Virus record (IMG/VR): IMGVR_UViG_3300042691_037543
Location: 1-64,000 of that record
Length of the DNA: 64,000 nt
Source: a virus
Reading direction: 5' to 3' (one strand)
The position numbers and the translations under genes were made by a program. Below, piece by piece: positions 55,974-64,000 of this stretch (position 1 is the first letter of the stretch; each line of letters begins with the position of its first letter). Below the pieces are notes generated by a model. The model had not been told where the DNA came from and did no database searches. It saw only the letters and a program-made list of their open reading frames with translations.

Positions 55974-56707
55974 TACTTCACCTCCGTATCGGTAGCACGG
56001 GGGTCAGGCGGGATCGGTGGCGTCGGCGGGCTCGGGCTCGCGGGCGGGATCGGCGTGGCCGTCGTACCGGGCGCCGCAGCGACGGTGTGCGTGTGCGCGT
56101 TATACGCGGCGAGGAGCGTCGAAGCCTGCGCTCCTAGCGTGGTGAAGCGGTTTTCGACCGTCTGCATCCAGTCGTACAGGGTGTTTCCGAGCACCGCGGG
56201 CTGGAGTGCGGTGTCGCCGAGCTTCACCTTGCCGCCGCCCTTGGCCTGCAAGCGAATGTCACCGTCGCCTTCGGTGGTCATGGTGATGCCGCCACCACCC
56301 GTGGCGCGGACGCGCAGGTTCTTGCCCGGCTCGACATACAGCAGCACGTCCTCCGTGGCCTCGTTCCCGGTGCCGCCGTCCGACATGGGCTTGTCGGCAC
56401 CCGTCCACACCCGCGAGATGATGACCGGGCCGCTGTCTTGGTCACCGTACGGCACGGCAACCACGACGATGTCGTCGGGCTTCGGCGGCATGAAGAACCC
56501 GAAACCGTCGCCTGCGTAGGCCGCCCCGATCAAGCACGTCTGCTCCTCACCCGTGGGCTCGAACTCCACGTCCGCGAAGAACCCGTGGTCGGGGTCGAAG
56601 CCGGTCTGTACGACACGCGCGAGCGTGATCCACGTCCGTGGGTCCACGCCGGGGCGCGAGACGAGCCGCGAGATTTTGCCTGCGTCTACGCTGCGTCGCC
56701 GCGGCAT
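55973..56707 (-). CDS. Baseplate assembly protein V / spike (gp45-like)
   Basis: This 244-residue protein has an OB-like N-domain (ITLARVVQTGFDPDHGFFAD; 'PKPDDIVVVAVPYGDQDSGP'), then 'GNEATEDVLLYVEPGKNLRV' and short beta repeats of the spike ('GDIRLQAKGGGKVKLGD'). NAHTHTV and a Pro-rich end (about 208-244) follow. HTH-type His pairs near the tip often bind a metal ion in phage spikes. It is the cell-puncturing spike of the baseplate. Confidence 0.75.
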   Translation of the reverse strand: MPRRRSVDAGKISRLVSRPGVDPRTWITLARVVQTGFDPDHGFFADVEFEPTGEEQTCLIGAAYAGDGFGFFMPPKPDDIVVVAVPYGDQDSGPVIISRVWTGADKPMSDGGTGNEATEDVLLYVEPGKNLRVRATGGGGITMTTEGDGDIRLQAKGGGKVKLGDTALQPAVLGNTLYDWMQTVENRFTTLGAQASTLLAAYNAHTHTVAAAPGTTATPIPPASPSPPTPPIPPDPRATDTEVK

Positions 56708-58560
56708 TACGATCTCCGTCTAGACCGCGCGGGGACGGTCGTGCGCGTCGGTGGTGTAAGCGCCTGCTGGATATCCGCGCCGCCGATGTCGTTGCGGATG
56801 ACGAAGTAGTTTTGAAACTCGAAGCTCGCGCTGATCCCGCCCGTACCCGTCGCGTCCCAACTCAGACTGACGCTGCTGACGCGAAAGAAGTTCTGGATGC
56901 GGTTTACCGAGCCGCGGCTTGTCGCCATGATCGCCCGCGCAAGCTGCTCGTTACCCAGGCGCTCGGTGATCTCGCGAAGCTGGTCCGCGAACGGCGCGCG
57001 GAAGTGGTCTACGGCTGTGGACGTGATGGACTCGCGCCCACCGCGCACCACAGAGCCGTCGAAGAAGAACTCGACGGCGTCTCCAGGCCGCACGCGGAGA
57101 ATGTCGGGGTCGTCGTTTCCGCCGCCGTAGCTCGCGAGGTCTTTCGTCTCGCACGAGCCGGTCATCTCGTTGCGGCTGATCTCCTCGAACAACATCCGCG
57201 CGATGGACTGCAACCGCGCCTGACTACGCACGCCGTACACCGGCACGTTGACCATGTCCGTCTGCGACTGTTGCCCGGACGGAGCTACGCGGTTTCTCGC
57301 GGCGTCTTGAACAGCCTGAGAAGCGGCCTCTACGGCGGCGTTCGGCGCCCGGCGAAGACGCGCAGCGAGCGCCGCGGCATTCGGCTCCGTGCGCTGCCGC
57401 GGCGGGGTCAGCGGCCACCGCGCTTCGAGCCGTCGTGCGTTACGCGCCGTGCGGTCGTAGTCCACGGAGATCACGCGCACGACCTTCGGCTTCTGGTTGC
57501 CGCCGAACTTGCGGTTGAACTTCACCGAGGTCGCGTTGCGCCCGTAGATGATGCGCCGGACGCTCCACGGCGCCATCACGCCATCGCCGCGAGGCTGATC
57601 GGGGCGGAACGGCGTACGGATCGTCGCGTCGAAGCCGGCGTTTACCTGCTGGAAGTACCCACGGGCGGGGCGGATGAACAGCGAGCGGTTGTTGAAGTAC
57701 GGGATGGCGCCGACGAGGTAGCAAAGGCGCACGATCACGTCCCAATAGGTCATCTCCGTGCCGCCTTGCTGGCTGGCTACGGGCGCCGTGCGCTGCCCGC
57801 GTGCGCCACGGCGGTGGCGCGGAATGATGTCGTCGGGCAGGGCGCTCGGGATACCGTCAGGCCACTCCCGCTCGTTGACGACCACCTGAAAGTGGTCCGA
57901 GCCGGGGTGCATGGCGAGCACGTCGCGCACGACCCGGTCGATACGCTGGTTCACGTTCAGGTTGGCGAGCGCCCGTGACGTGATCGGCGAGTCGAGCAGC
58001 AGCCCGCGGAGGTCGCGGCCAGAGATGTTGATTTCCGCGCCCTCGGACGTGTACTCGACGTTCCATTCATCGGCGATGCCAGCGAACACGATGGTGGAGT
58101 TGTTGGGGTTGTTCTTGTCGTCGCGTGTGCGGAGCTGGGACGCACGCGGGCGGTTGCCACCCACCTGACGAACACCATCGGCGAAGTCCGCGGCAGACAC
58201 GGTGCCCATGTGAATCTCGACGCCAAGCGCGCGCACGGTGCGCGGATCGATAGGCAGCTCGCGGAAGTCGAACGTCAGGTCGAACGTCGATGCCTGCCGG
58301 ACACTCGGCATCTCGACAGAGCACGACTTCGGTACACGCCCCATGATGAACGTCGGGATGCCACCAACCTTGTCCTGTCGAGCAACACGGTTCGGCGTGA
58401 GGATATCGGGGCTTGACCGCGCGTTGCCGTCGCCCGACGCAGGCGCATCCGATGTGTCGTCCGTCGAGAGCGGCACCGGCGGCGTGACCGAGGCAAGCAG
58501 CGCTTCGTCGAAGACGATGCTCAAGTTCACGACGCAACTTGGGTAGTAAGTGCCGCTCAT
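56707..58560 (-). CDS. Tail hub protein (gpD/gp27-like)
   Basis: This 617-residue protein starts at ATG 58560; the open frame upstream lies in the LysM gene and is rejected. The beta-rich N-half has 'FDEALLASVTPPVPLSTDDT' and 'EYTSEGAEINISGRDLRGLL', typical of hub proteins that carry the spike. The long middle contains 'TYWDVIVRLCYLVGAIPYFN' and many basic residues, and a C-terminal domain is beta-rich. It sits between the spike and the LysM protein, as gpD does. Confidence 0.65.
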   Translation of the reverse strand: MSGTYYPSCVVNLSIVFDEALLASVTPPVPLSTDDTSDAPASGDGNARSSPDILTPNRVARQDKVGGIPTFIMGRVPKSCSVEMPSVRQASTFDLTFDFRELPIDPRTVRALGVEIHMGTVSAADFADGVRQVGGNRPRASQLRTRDDKNNPNNSTIVFAGIADEWNVEYTSEGAEINISGRDLRGLLLDSPITSRALANLNVNQRIDRVVRDVLAMHPGSDHFQVVVNEREWPDGIPSALPDDIIPRHRRGARGQRTAPVASQQGGTEMTYWDVIVRLCYLVGAIPYFNNRSLFIRPARGYFQQVNAGFDATIRTPFRPDQPRGDGVMAPWSVRRIIYGRNATSVKFNRKFGGNQKPKVVRVISVDYDRTARNARRLEARWPLTPPRQRTEPNAAALAARLRRAPNAAVEAASQAVQDAARNRVAPSGQQSQTDMVNVPVYGVRSQARLQSIARMLFEEISRNEMTGSCETKDLASYGGGNDDPDILRVRPGDAVEFFFDGSVVRGGRESITSTAVDHFRAPFADQLREITERLGNEQLARAIMATSRGSVNRIQNFFRVSSVSLSWDATGTGGISASFEFQNYFVIRNDIGGADIQQALTPPTRTTVPARSRRRS

Positions 58561-59702
58561 CCGACGACTCCGCTGGTGAGCACGGGGATCATCACGAGGT
58601 CGCCGACGGAGAGCTCCGGCTCGCGGAACCCGTTGTAGACCATGAGCGCCCGCCACTGGTCCGGCGTGTCGTAGAACTGGCGCGACACGTCGCGGAGCGT
58701 CTCGCCGGCCCGCGCGAAGTGTACCGCCTGCACCTCGGCTTCGAGCACTTGGAGCTGAATCTGTTTCTCGATGGCCGCCTCGCGCTTCAAGTCCTTCGCA
58801 GCGACCAGCACCTCGGTCGTATACGCGAGGTTCTCGAAGTATTTGATGTACGCCTCTCCGTCATCCACGAACGGGTTGAGGAACACGTCCTCGGGCGCTG
58901 CGAACTGCGAGTAGGTGTCGATCACCTCGGTGCAACCGTTGATGACACCGTTGAGCAGGCCGAGCGCGTTACGCGCCGTCCCGACAGGACCGAGCACGTT
59001 GTCAGCGAAGCTCACTGCTGTGGACGTGTACTCGTCCATCGCGGATCGCGCGCGGGACAGCCCGCGGTTGATCTCGTTGAGCATCCCCGAGATGGAGTTG
59101 GTGTCCGGTGCGTCGTTGATGATGTCTTCGAGGTCCGCGAGCGACCCGCGCATCACTTGAAGGTTGCGTACCGGGGATGGCCCGTCCGCGACCACGGGCG
59201 GCGTGACGCGCTGACCCTGGCTCGTCCACTTGAACGCGAGCGACCACTCGCAGTCGTTCAGGTTGTCCCAAGTGTGTGAAAACGACGTGATGTGCCCGCG
59301 GCGCGTGATGTGCCCCCAGCTCACTTCGACGAGCTGGCCGGCCATGCGCATGTCATCGACGAGGTTCACTAGCGCAGCGACGGAGTCCACGCGCGTGTTG
59401 CTCACGGTGGCGGGGCCGCCACGGGTTGTGGTGGGGGCCGTCGCCGTCGCGGCAGAGCGGATGTACTTGTCCTTCCACTTGCCCTGGATCGTCGTGTCGC
59501 CCTCTTCGGTACCCGTGACGGTGCTCGTCGCGACCGGGTTGCCGGCGTAGTAGGTGACCTCGACGCGCTGTGTGCCGCTGAACTGGAGTGGGCGGTAGGG
59601 CAGCGCACGGCCCGTCAGTCGAAGCTCACGGCGCGGGCCGGTGAGCTCTTTAATGACGAACGGCGGGACGATGTCATTCGCTTCTGCGCTGATGGTCGCC
59701 AC
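58557..59702 (-). CDS. LysM-domain tail/baseplate protein
   Basis: This 381-residue protein ends with a LysM-like module, 'GETLRDVSRQFYDTPDQWRA' then 'NGFREPELSVGDLVMIP' (about 330-372). The central region (about 190-320) is helical with acidic stretches. It corresponds to XkdP/gp53-type baseplate proteins that join hub to tube. It overlaps the hub start by four bases and is preceded by the tape measure. Confidence 0.7.
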   Translation of the reverse strand: MATISAEANDIVPPFVIKELTGPRRELRLTGRALPYRPLQFSGTQRVEVTYYAGNPVATSTVTGTEEGDTTIQGKWKDKYIRSAATATAPTTTRGGPATVSNTRVDSVAALVNLVDDMRMAGQLVEVSWGHITRRGHITSFSHTWDNLNDCEWSLAFKWTSQGQRVTPPVVADGPSPVRNLQVMRGSLADLEDIINDAPDTNSISGMLNEINRGLSRARSAMDEYTSTAVSFADNVLGPVGTARNALGLLNGVINGCTEVIDTYSQFAAPEDVFLNPFVDDGEAYIKYFENLAYTTEVLVAAKDLKREAAIEKQIQLQVLEAEVQAVHFARAGETLRDVSRQFYDTPDQWRALMVYNGFREPELSVGDLVMIPVLTSGVVG

Positions 59703-59705
59703 GGC

Positions 59706-61742
59706 TCACCGAATGGAGAAGATGGGCTCGAAGCCGCCTTGCAGCCGGTTATCGGCCGCGGCTTCGAGGTCCGTGATGAAGCCTGCCGCGATGCGGTCGG
59801 GGTCGAAGCCCTCTGCGAACTTCTGCGTGATATCGAAGTGACTGTTGCGGAAGTCGTTGTGCGTGCGGTTGCCGCCACGGGCGCCCGGTGTGCGTGTGCG
59901 GTTGGTCGCGATGGCCGTCTCCGCGTTTACGGCTGCGGTGTTTTCGTCGGTCGCCGCAGCGAGACGGGCGAGGCCGCGGCTGATCGGGTCATCCGCCGTG
60001 GCATTCGCGTGCTGCGTCATGTTGCTTAGCTCGGCGCCGGCCTCCCGAAACATGCGTGCGATGAAGTTGATGACCGACGCAATCGCGTTCGCGAACTGCG
60101 TGACGATGGGGATGACGTGGTCGCGGACGCGCTCCCACACCCACGCGAGTCCGATGGCGAGCGCGCGGAGCGCTGGCATAAGAAACGAGCCGATCGAGGT
60201 GAACAAGTTACCGATGGCCCCGGCAACGAGGAGCACCGCTGGGCGCACACGGTCGATCAAGTCGCTGATGACCGGGCTCATGTACATGAAGAACTGGCGC
60301 AGCCCCTCGGCAGCCCCAGCGATCATGTTCGCAAATCCAGGCAGCACCTCGATCATGATGTCGCCGACGACTTCGCTCACCTGCCCGAAGATGTTGGCGA
60401 TGTAGTAGACCATCGGCATCAACGAGTTGAATGCGTTGACGAGCTGGGTTGTCACCAGCGCCACCTCGTCTTCGGCCTCCATGAAGTGCGCGAATCCGCC
60501 GGTAATCAGACCGGCCATTGGGCCGCCGAGCAGCGCCCCCGCGGCCATCGCGCCGCCACCTGCCTGCACACGCCCCGCGTTGTCGCCATGCTGGAGCTCG
60601 TTGAACAACCCGCCTGCGCGCCGCTGCACGTTCTCGATGTACGGCAGCACCATCATCCGCACGCGGCTGTCCACCGCCGTGAACATGTGCTCCACACGCT
60701 CGGTGAACCGACCAGTCATCCCCACGAGCGCCTGCGAGATACTGGCACCAACTGTCTTGATGCGGTCTTCGTACCGAGACAGCAGCCCGTTCATGGCGCG
60801 AAGCGAGTCCTTCACACCTTCAAACAGCGGCGCCGTGATGGCACGCTGGATACCCGTGATGTGAGACTGGAACTCGCCCTGTAGCGCAGAGTAGGTATTG
60901 CCCGCGCGAGAGATCATGTCTGAGAGGCCACCGAACGAGCCTTCCAGCAACCGGAGGCGCTCCGGCTGCTGCATTCGGTTGAACGTCTCGGCAGTGACCG
61001 CCGCCTGCCCCATCGACCGGCGGTAGTTGTTGATGAAGGGCAAGAGGCGTTGGAAGGTCGCCACGTCGGCGCCGGCACCCGCTTGTCCCTCGCGGATCAT
61101 CAGCGACATGTCGCGGCCGATCTGCTCGGCGTCGACCCCGAGGGACCGCCCGATGGCCGCGAAGTTGTTGCTGAACGAGAGCATCTGATCGAGGTTGTTG
61201 TTGAACCCCGCCGCGAGCCCGGAGATGCCTGCCTGGAAGACGGTGATGTACTCACTCGTCTCGCCGGGTAGCCGCGCTGCTGCCTCGTTGATGCGGTTGA
61301 GCGCCGTCTCGGCGATGTTCACACCGCCAGTGATATCGCTGGCAAACCCGAGGGCTTGGAACGTACCCGCCATCGTGTTGACCATGTCTTCTTGACTCTG
61401 GTGCAACCCGACGACGGTGTTGGATAGGAAGGCGTACGCGCGCTGCGCAGTCCCGACCGCGATGCCGAGCGCGTTGAAGTTGCCGACGAGCGACATGATG
61501 CCGCCCCCGCCACCTCCACCGCCAGCAGCACCGCCGCCAGAGACGATGTTGCTAGTGGCGGCCATGATGCCGCCGGCCGACTGCGAAGTGCTCTTCTCCG
61601 TAGAGGCAAAGAGCTTCTTCACACGCTCCATCACACCGACGACGCGCTCGGCGGTCTTGGTGGCGCGGTCGATGGCGCCCAGCGTGACGCCTACGTTGTA
61701 GACAATACGCTGGGCGCCCGAAGTCGGCTCGTCGTCTGCCAT
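59706..61742 (-). CDS. Tail tape measure protein
   Basis: This 678-residue protein is Gly/Ala-rich with a long Gly run (GGGAAGGGGGGGG, near 69-81), long amphipathic and hydrophobic helices (for example GAAEGLRQFFMYMSPVISDL) and many Met. Its position directly after the tail-assembly chaperones and before the LysM baseplate gene is the standard place of the tape measure, whose length sets tail length. It is short for the family, suggesting a fairly short tail. Confidence 0.8.
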   Translation of the reverse strand: MADDEPTSGAQRIVYNVGVTLGAIDRATKTAERVVGVMERVKKLFASTEKSTSQSAGGIMAATSNIVSGGGAAGGGGGGGGIMSLVGNFNALGIAVGTAQRAYAFLSNTVVGLHQSQEDMVNTMAGTFQALGFASDITGGVNIAETALNRINEAAARLPGETSEYITVFQAGISGLAAGFNNNLDQMLSFSNNFAAIGRSLGVDAEQIGRDMSLMIREGQAGAGADVATFQRLLPFINNYRRSMGQAAVTAETFNRMQQPERLRLLEGSFGGLSDMISRAGNTYSALQGEFQSHITGIQRAITAPLFEGVKDSLRAMNGLLSRYEDRIKTVGASISQALVGMTGRFTERVEHMFTAVDSRVRMMVLPYIENVQRRAGGLFNELQHGDNAGRVQAGGGAMAAGALLGGPMAGLITGGFAHFMEAEDEVALVTTQLVNAFNSLMPMVYYIANIFGQVSEVVGDIMIEVLPGFANMIAGAAEGLRQFFMYMSPVISDLIDRVRPAVLLVAGAIGNLFTSIGSFLMPALRALAIGLAWVWERVRDHVIPIVTQFANAIASVINFIARMFREAGAELSNMTQHANATADDPISRGLARLAAATDENTAAVNAETAIATNRTRTPGARGGNRTHNDFRNSHFDITQKFAEGFDPDRIAAGFITDLEAAADNRLQGGFEPIFSIR

Positions 61743-62074
61743 CAGTCGTCCTTCTCGGCCTCGGCTGCTTCCTCTTTAAGAAGCTCAGAGATCGCGTTCG
61801 AGAACACTCTGATCGTAGGCATGGGCAGCGAGAGCAGCGTTCCCAAGTCGGCCCGCCCGTACCGCGCGCAGAACGCGAGCAGCTTCCAGAGCTTTCTCGC
61901 GTAGCTGCCGTCTCCGTACGCCTTGTAAAAAGCCAGGGCGTACCGCGGCGGGGTTACGCTACCGTAACCCGCCGACTCTTGAGAAAATCCTCGGACACCT
62001 CGCGATCCGCGTTGTTGATCTCGCTGTAGGCGGCCATCACGAGGTTGCGCAGCTTCGGGCCCATCTCCGACCAC
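61742..62074 (-). CDS. Tail assembly chaperone, frameshift extension (-1 frame)
   Basis: This frame has no start codon of its own with a ribosome-binding site, and its real part begins after the stop of the upstream chaperone (VTPPRYALAFYKAYGDGSYA onward, then a helical charged C-terminus). It lies in the -1 frame relative to the 61954-62322 gene, so it is most likely expressed as a fusion by programmed frameshifting (see the finding). Such G/GT pairs guide tape-measure assembly. The stop at 61742 abuts the tape measure start. Confidence 0.7.
   Translation of the reverse strand: MVGDGPEAAQPRDGRLQRDQQRGSRGVRGFSQESAGYGSVTPPRYALAFYKAYGDGSYARKLWKLLAFCARYGRADLGTLLSLPMPTIRVFSNAISELLKEEAAEAEKDD
61946..61974 (-). 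promoter_or_regulatory. Stem-loop stimulating -1 frameshift
   Basis: Read leftward, a stable stem (CGGCGGGTTACG with CGTAACCCCGCCG, one bulge, loop GTAG) contains the stop codon of the chaperone gene. It starts nine bases after GGATTTT (61984-61990 on this strand as AAAATCC), which is the usual spacing from slippery sequence to stimulatory structure. Confidence 0.6.
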
Positions 62075-62322
62075 GCCTGCTCTTGCGTGCCGTTGGCCGG
62101 CGAAACCGGCTTGTCGTTGATCGCGCGCAAGCTCGCCATCGCAAGCTGGAAAGCGAGCACCGTGGCGTCGCCGCGTGCGGCCTGCGCGCAGCGGAGCTCG
62201 TCCATCGCGGAGAGCTCGCCCACCGTGATGCTCGTGACTTCCATGTTGAGCACCTTCCTACGCAGCTTGTCGGGCACGGCGTAGGTGAAGGTGGCGGTCG
62301 GGGTCGGCGTGATGTTGCTCAT
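61954..62322 (-). CDS. Tail assembly chaperone (gpG-like)
   Basis: This 122-residue mostly helical protein ends 'EDFLKSRRVTVA' with TAA at 61954-61956. It has 'LSAMDELRCAQAARGDATVL' and 'MGPKLRNLVMAAYSEINNAD', typical of small tail chaperones. It sits between the tube gene and the tape measure. Most ribosomes should stop here, and a minority shift -1 to make the longer fusion. Confidence 0.75.
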   Translation of the reverse strand: MSNITPTPTATFTYAVPDKLRRKVLNMEVTSITVGELSAMDELRCAQAARGDATVLAFQLAMASLRAINDKPVSPANGTQEQAWSEMGPKLRNLVMAAYSEINNADREVSEDFLKSRRVTVA

Positions 62323-62365
62323 GGAAAAACCTGTGCCTGTTGGTTGTTAGAACTCGGCTGTGCTC

Positions 62366-62803
62366 TCAGCCGATGATGGCGCGCGCGTCGCTCGCCTCGA
62401 AGTCGAGCGACGTGGTGCCGTAGTCCGAACGCGAGCCGAAGTTCACGGGCAGCTCACCGAACTCCACGTCGGGAACGATGATCCGCACGCGGCGGCCGTC
62501 GGGGAAGTTCAGCGTCATCTTGACGTTGACGGTCACCCCCGGCAGGCGGCGCTTCGACTTGTCGTTCATCTGGATGAAGAAGTTGAAGGCGTTGGGGTCG
62601 TCGAGGTGCACCTCCATCGACCCGCTCACGCCCTTGAAGATCGAGTCCTTCCGCTCGGTCTTCTCGCCGATGTAGCCCTCGGAGAGAATCTCGCGGTTGT
62701 ACTTGAACTCGCAGCTCCGCACGGCCGTCATGGACGACACGATCTGGTTGTCTGCGACGATCTCGACGGACACTTCCTGACCCTTGATACGATTGCTAGC
62801 CAT
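62366..62803 (-). CDS. Major tail tube protein
   Basis: This 145-residue protein starts at ATG 62803 behind GAGGGCAGTG. It has 'QEVSVEIVADNQIVSSMTAV', 'YNREILSEGYIGEKTERKDS' and 'GVSGSMEVHLDDPNAFNFFI', the beta-rich fold of tail tube monomers of contractile phages. It polymerises around the tape measure inside the sheath. It lies downstream of the sheath gene, separated by a terminator. Confidence 0.75.
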   Translation of the reverse strand: MASNRIKGQEVSVEIVADNQIVSSMTAVRSCEFKYNREILSEGYIGEKTERKDSIFKGVSGSMEVHLDDPNAFNFFIQMNDKSKRRLPGVTVNVKMTLNFPDGRRVRIIVPDVEFGELPVNFGSRSDYGTTSLDFEASDARAIIG

Positions 62804-62826
62804 CACTGCCCTCGCGTTTTTGAAAC

Positions 62827-62860
62827 GAACAAGGCCCGGAGGCTTTCACCATCCGAGCCC
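62827..62860 (-). terminator. Rho-independent terminator after tail sheath
   Basis: Read leftward, GGCTCGGA and TCCGGGCC pair (one G-U) and are followed by TTGTTCGTTT. It ends the sheath message, or reduces read-through to the tube gene. A second hairpin, CCCCGC/GCGGGG, and a GGTACC pair lie just upstream (62865-62925). Confidence 0.6.
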
Positions 62861-62925
62861 TATCCCCCGCAAGCGCGGGGTGCGGCACGCACGCTTGTGG
62901 TACCCGACAGGTACCTGTGCGTCAA

Positions 62926-64000
62926 CTAGGTGAGGGTCCGCGTGATGACCACGCCCTCACCGATGTTGGTCTGGAAGACCAGCACGTCGCCCGTGGCGAG
63001 CAACCGCACGTCACCGATGATGACGTGCACACCCGCCGCTTCGAGGTCTGCGGTGTTGCCGCTCTTGTCGTCCACGGAGTAGCCAGAGATGCGCTGCGCC
63101 GCGGGGTTGTTCTCCGAGAGCAGCCCGTCGAGGAACGAGATCACCTCCGACAGCGCCGCATCCTTCCAGGCGTCGGTCATCGGCTGCTTGGCGAGCTGGT
63201 TCAGCCGGTTGGTGACCGAGTCTTGGATGAAGTCGGCCATGCGACGACGGCTGATGTTCTTCTGGCCGCTCGTGAGCGACGTGGTGACGCCGCTCTGGTA
63301 GATCGGCCCCGCGATGCGGTCGAAGCGCATGGCCACGATGCCGGCAGCGCGCAGGGCGATGTACTCGGCCATCGACAGATCGGGCGTGCCGCGCGCGAAG
63401 GCGAGCACGCTCGACATGATCGTCGGAATGGGCTCGCTCGCCTGACCGGGGTTGCGCTCCGGCGGCAGGTTGGCCTCCACGCTGGCGAGCAGTACGTCGT
63501 TGGTGTCGTCGAGCACGCCATCGCTCGTCGTGCTGCCGTCGCTCGTGGCCACTGAGAACCCGACAGCTTCGGGCACCGAATGGCGGTAGCCAGGCCATGC
63601 GTAGTCCACACGATCCGTGCGGAAACCGCCGACACCCGGGGCAGAGCTCGCCAACACGTTGTTGAGCGTGAGCTGGTTGACGGCGGGGGCCGTAATCACA
63701 CGGCGCGTCAGCCCACGCTCGCTCGCCGTGAGCGCATGGGCGCGCAGCTTCGCGGCGATGGTGTTGTCCTTGCGGGCCGACACCACGATGTTCACGTCGC
63801 GCATCGGCTCTGCATCCGATAGCAGCGCGTCCACCGCGCGGTCGTACCGGGCGCGGATGGTCGCGTTCGTCGCGGCGTTCGGCGCGTGCACGTTGGCGTC
63901 GTAGGTGAGCGCCGTGCCGGGGCTGACCCGCATCCCGAGGCCCGAGAGTACGTCCCACGAGCTCGCGGTGCCCGCGTCGGGGACAACCGTGGGCGTGCAC
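62926..64000 (-). CDS. Tail sheath protein, 5' end beyond window
   Basis: About 358 residues of the C-terminal part are visible; the frame stays open to the window edge at 64000 and the codons upstream of an internal ATG (63933) continue sensibly (WDVLSGLGMRV), so the start lies outside. The C-terminal segment has 'RRMADFIQDSVTNRLNQLAK' and 'GYSVDDKSGNTADLEAAGVH' then 'DVLVFQTNIGEGVVI', which match the polymerisation domain of contractile sheaths. This is the main evidence for a myovirus-type tail. Confidence 0.75.
   Translation of the reverse strand, partial: CTPTVVPDAGTASSWDVLSGLGMRVSPGTALTYDANVHAPNAATNATIRARYDRAVDALLSDAEPMRDVNIVVSARKDNTIAAKLRAHALTASERGLTRRVITAPAVNQLTLNNVLASSAPGVGGFRTDRVDYAWPGYRHSVPEAVGFSVATSDGSTTSDGVLDDTNDVLLASVEANLPPERNPGQASEPIPTIMSSVLAFARGTPDLSMAEYIALRAAGIVAMRFDRIAGPIYQSGVTTSLTSGQKNISRRRMADFIQDSVTNRLNQLAKQPMTDAWKDAALSEVISFLDGLLSENNPAAQRISGYSVDDKSGNTADLEAAGVHVIIGDVRLLATGDVLVFQTNIGEGVVITRTLT

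Noticed and set aside
62056-62062. GGGCCCG as the main slippery heptamer
   Set aside because: It is a valid X-XXY-YYZ site in the right phase, but shifting there would replace about 33 residues that look coding in the original frame with a shadow-like sequence; kept only as an alternative.

Overview
The window is part of the genome of a high-GC, contractile-tailed (myovirus-type) phage. The evidence is a contiguous tail and baseplate gene set (partial sheath, tube, frameshifted chaperones, tape measure, LysM protein, hub, gpV-like spike, gp25-like wedge, baseplate J, fibres) plus a phage-style replication and recombination block. No integrase, terminase, portal or capsid gene is in view, so the head module lies outside. 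The host is inferred, not shown. A sigma-like HTH protein at 19.5 kb carries a short Cys/His motif that I associate with Myxococcota and related delta-lineage proteins, and both this and the high GC fit such a host.

Layout. (1) 1-4307, left end: direct repeats, two perfect canonical parS sites (TGTTTCACGTGAAACA), five small Ala-rich or unrecognised genes sharing a GGAAAGGAATTG-type leader, many hairpins, and a 590-base noncoding stretch with nine GAA/TTC-triloop hairpins that change orientation around three GTCAT repeats at 11-base spacing. This stretch is a candidate replication origin. (2) 4308-31709, rightward: MoxR AAA ATPase with VWA/metallopeptidase partner, small unknowns, sigma-like factor, ParB-domain protein, HTH protein, SF2 helicase, DnaB-like helicase, primase, HIRAN protein, P-loop kinase, second sigma-like HTH protein, transglycosylase-like protein, UDG-PolA fusion, gp32-like SSB, UvsX/RecA, Mre11/Rad50-like pair (gp47/gp46), a second ParB-domain protein and a PD-(D/E)XK nuclease. 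Most of these genes overlap by 1-14 bases (ATGA/GTGA type), so they form long operons. (3) 31715-32695: one leftward gene, a peptidoglycan-binding putative endolysin. (4) 32721-38656, rightward: about ten small accessory genes. Many are Cys-rich, and the block includes two nucleotide-pool enzymes (dATP/dGTP diphosphohydrolase-like and MazG-like). (5) 38731-64000, leftward: lysis candidates, adsorption and fibre proteins, an Acb2/Tad1-like anti-defence gene, baseplate, tail tape measure, tube, and a tail sheath cut by the window edge.

How it fits together: helicase, primase, PolA and SSB make a self-contained replisome. UvsX, gp46/47 and the nuclease provide recombination-dependent replication. 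Sigma-like and HTH proteins probably time transcription. The parS sites without any ParA or complete ParB suggest use of the host ParB. Boundaries and functions were read by eye from translations, and no database search was possible.
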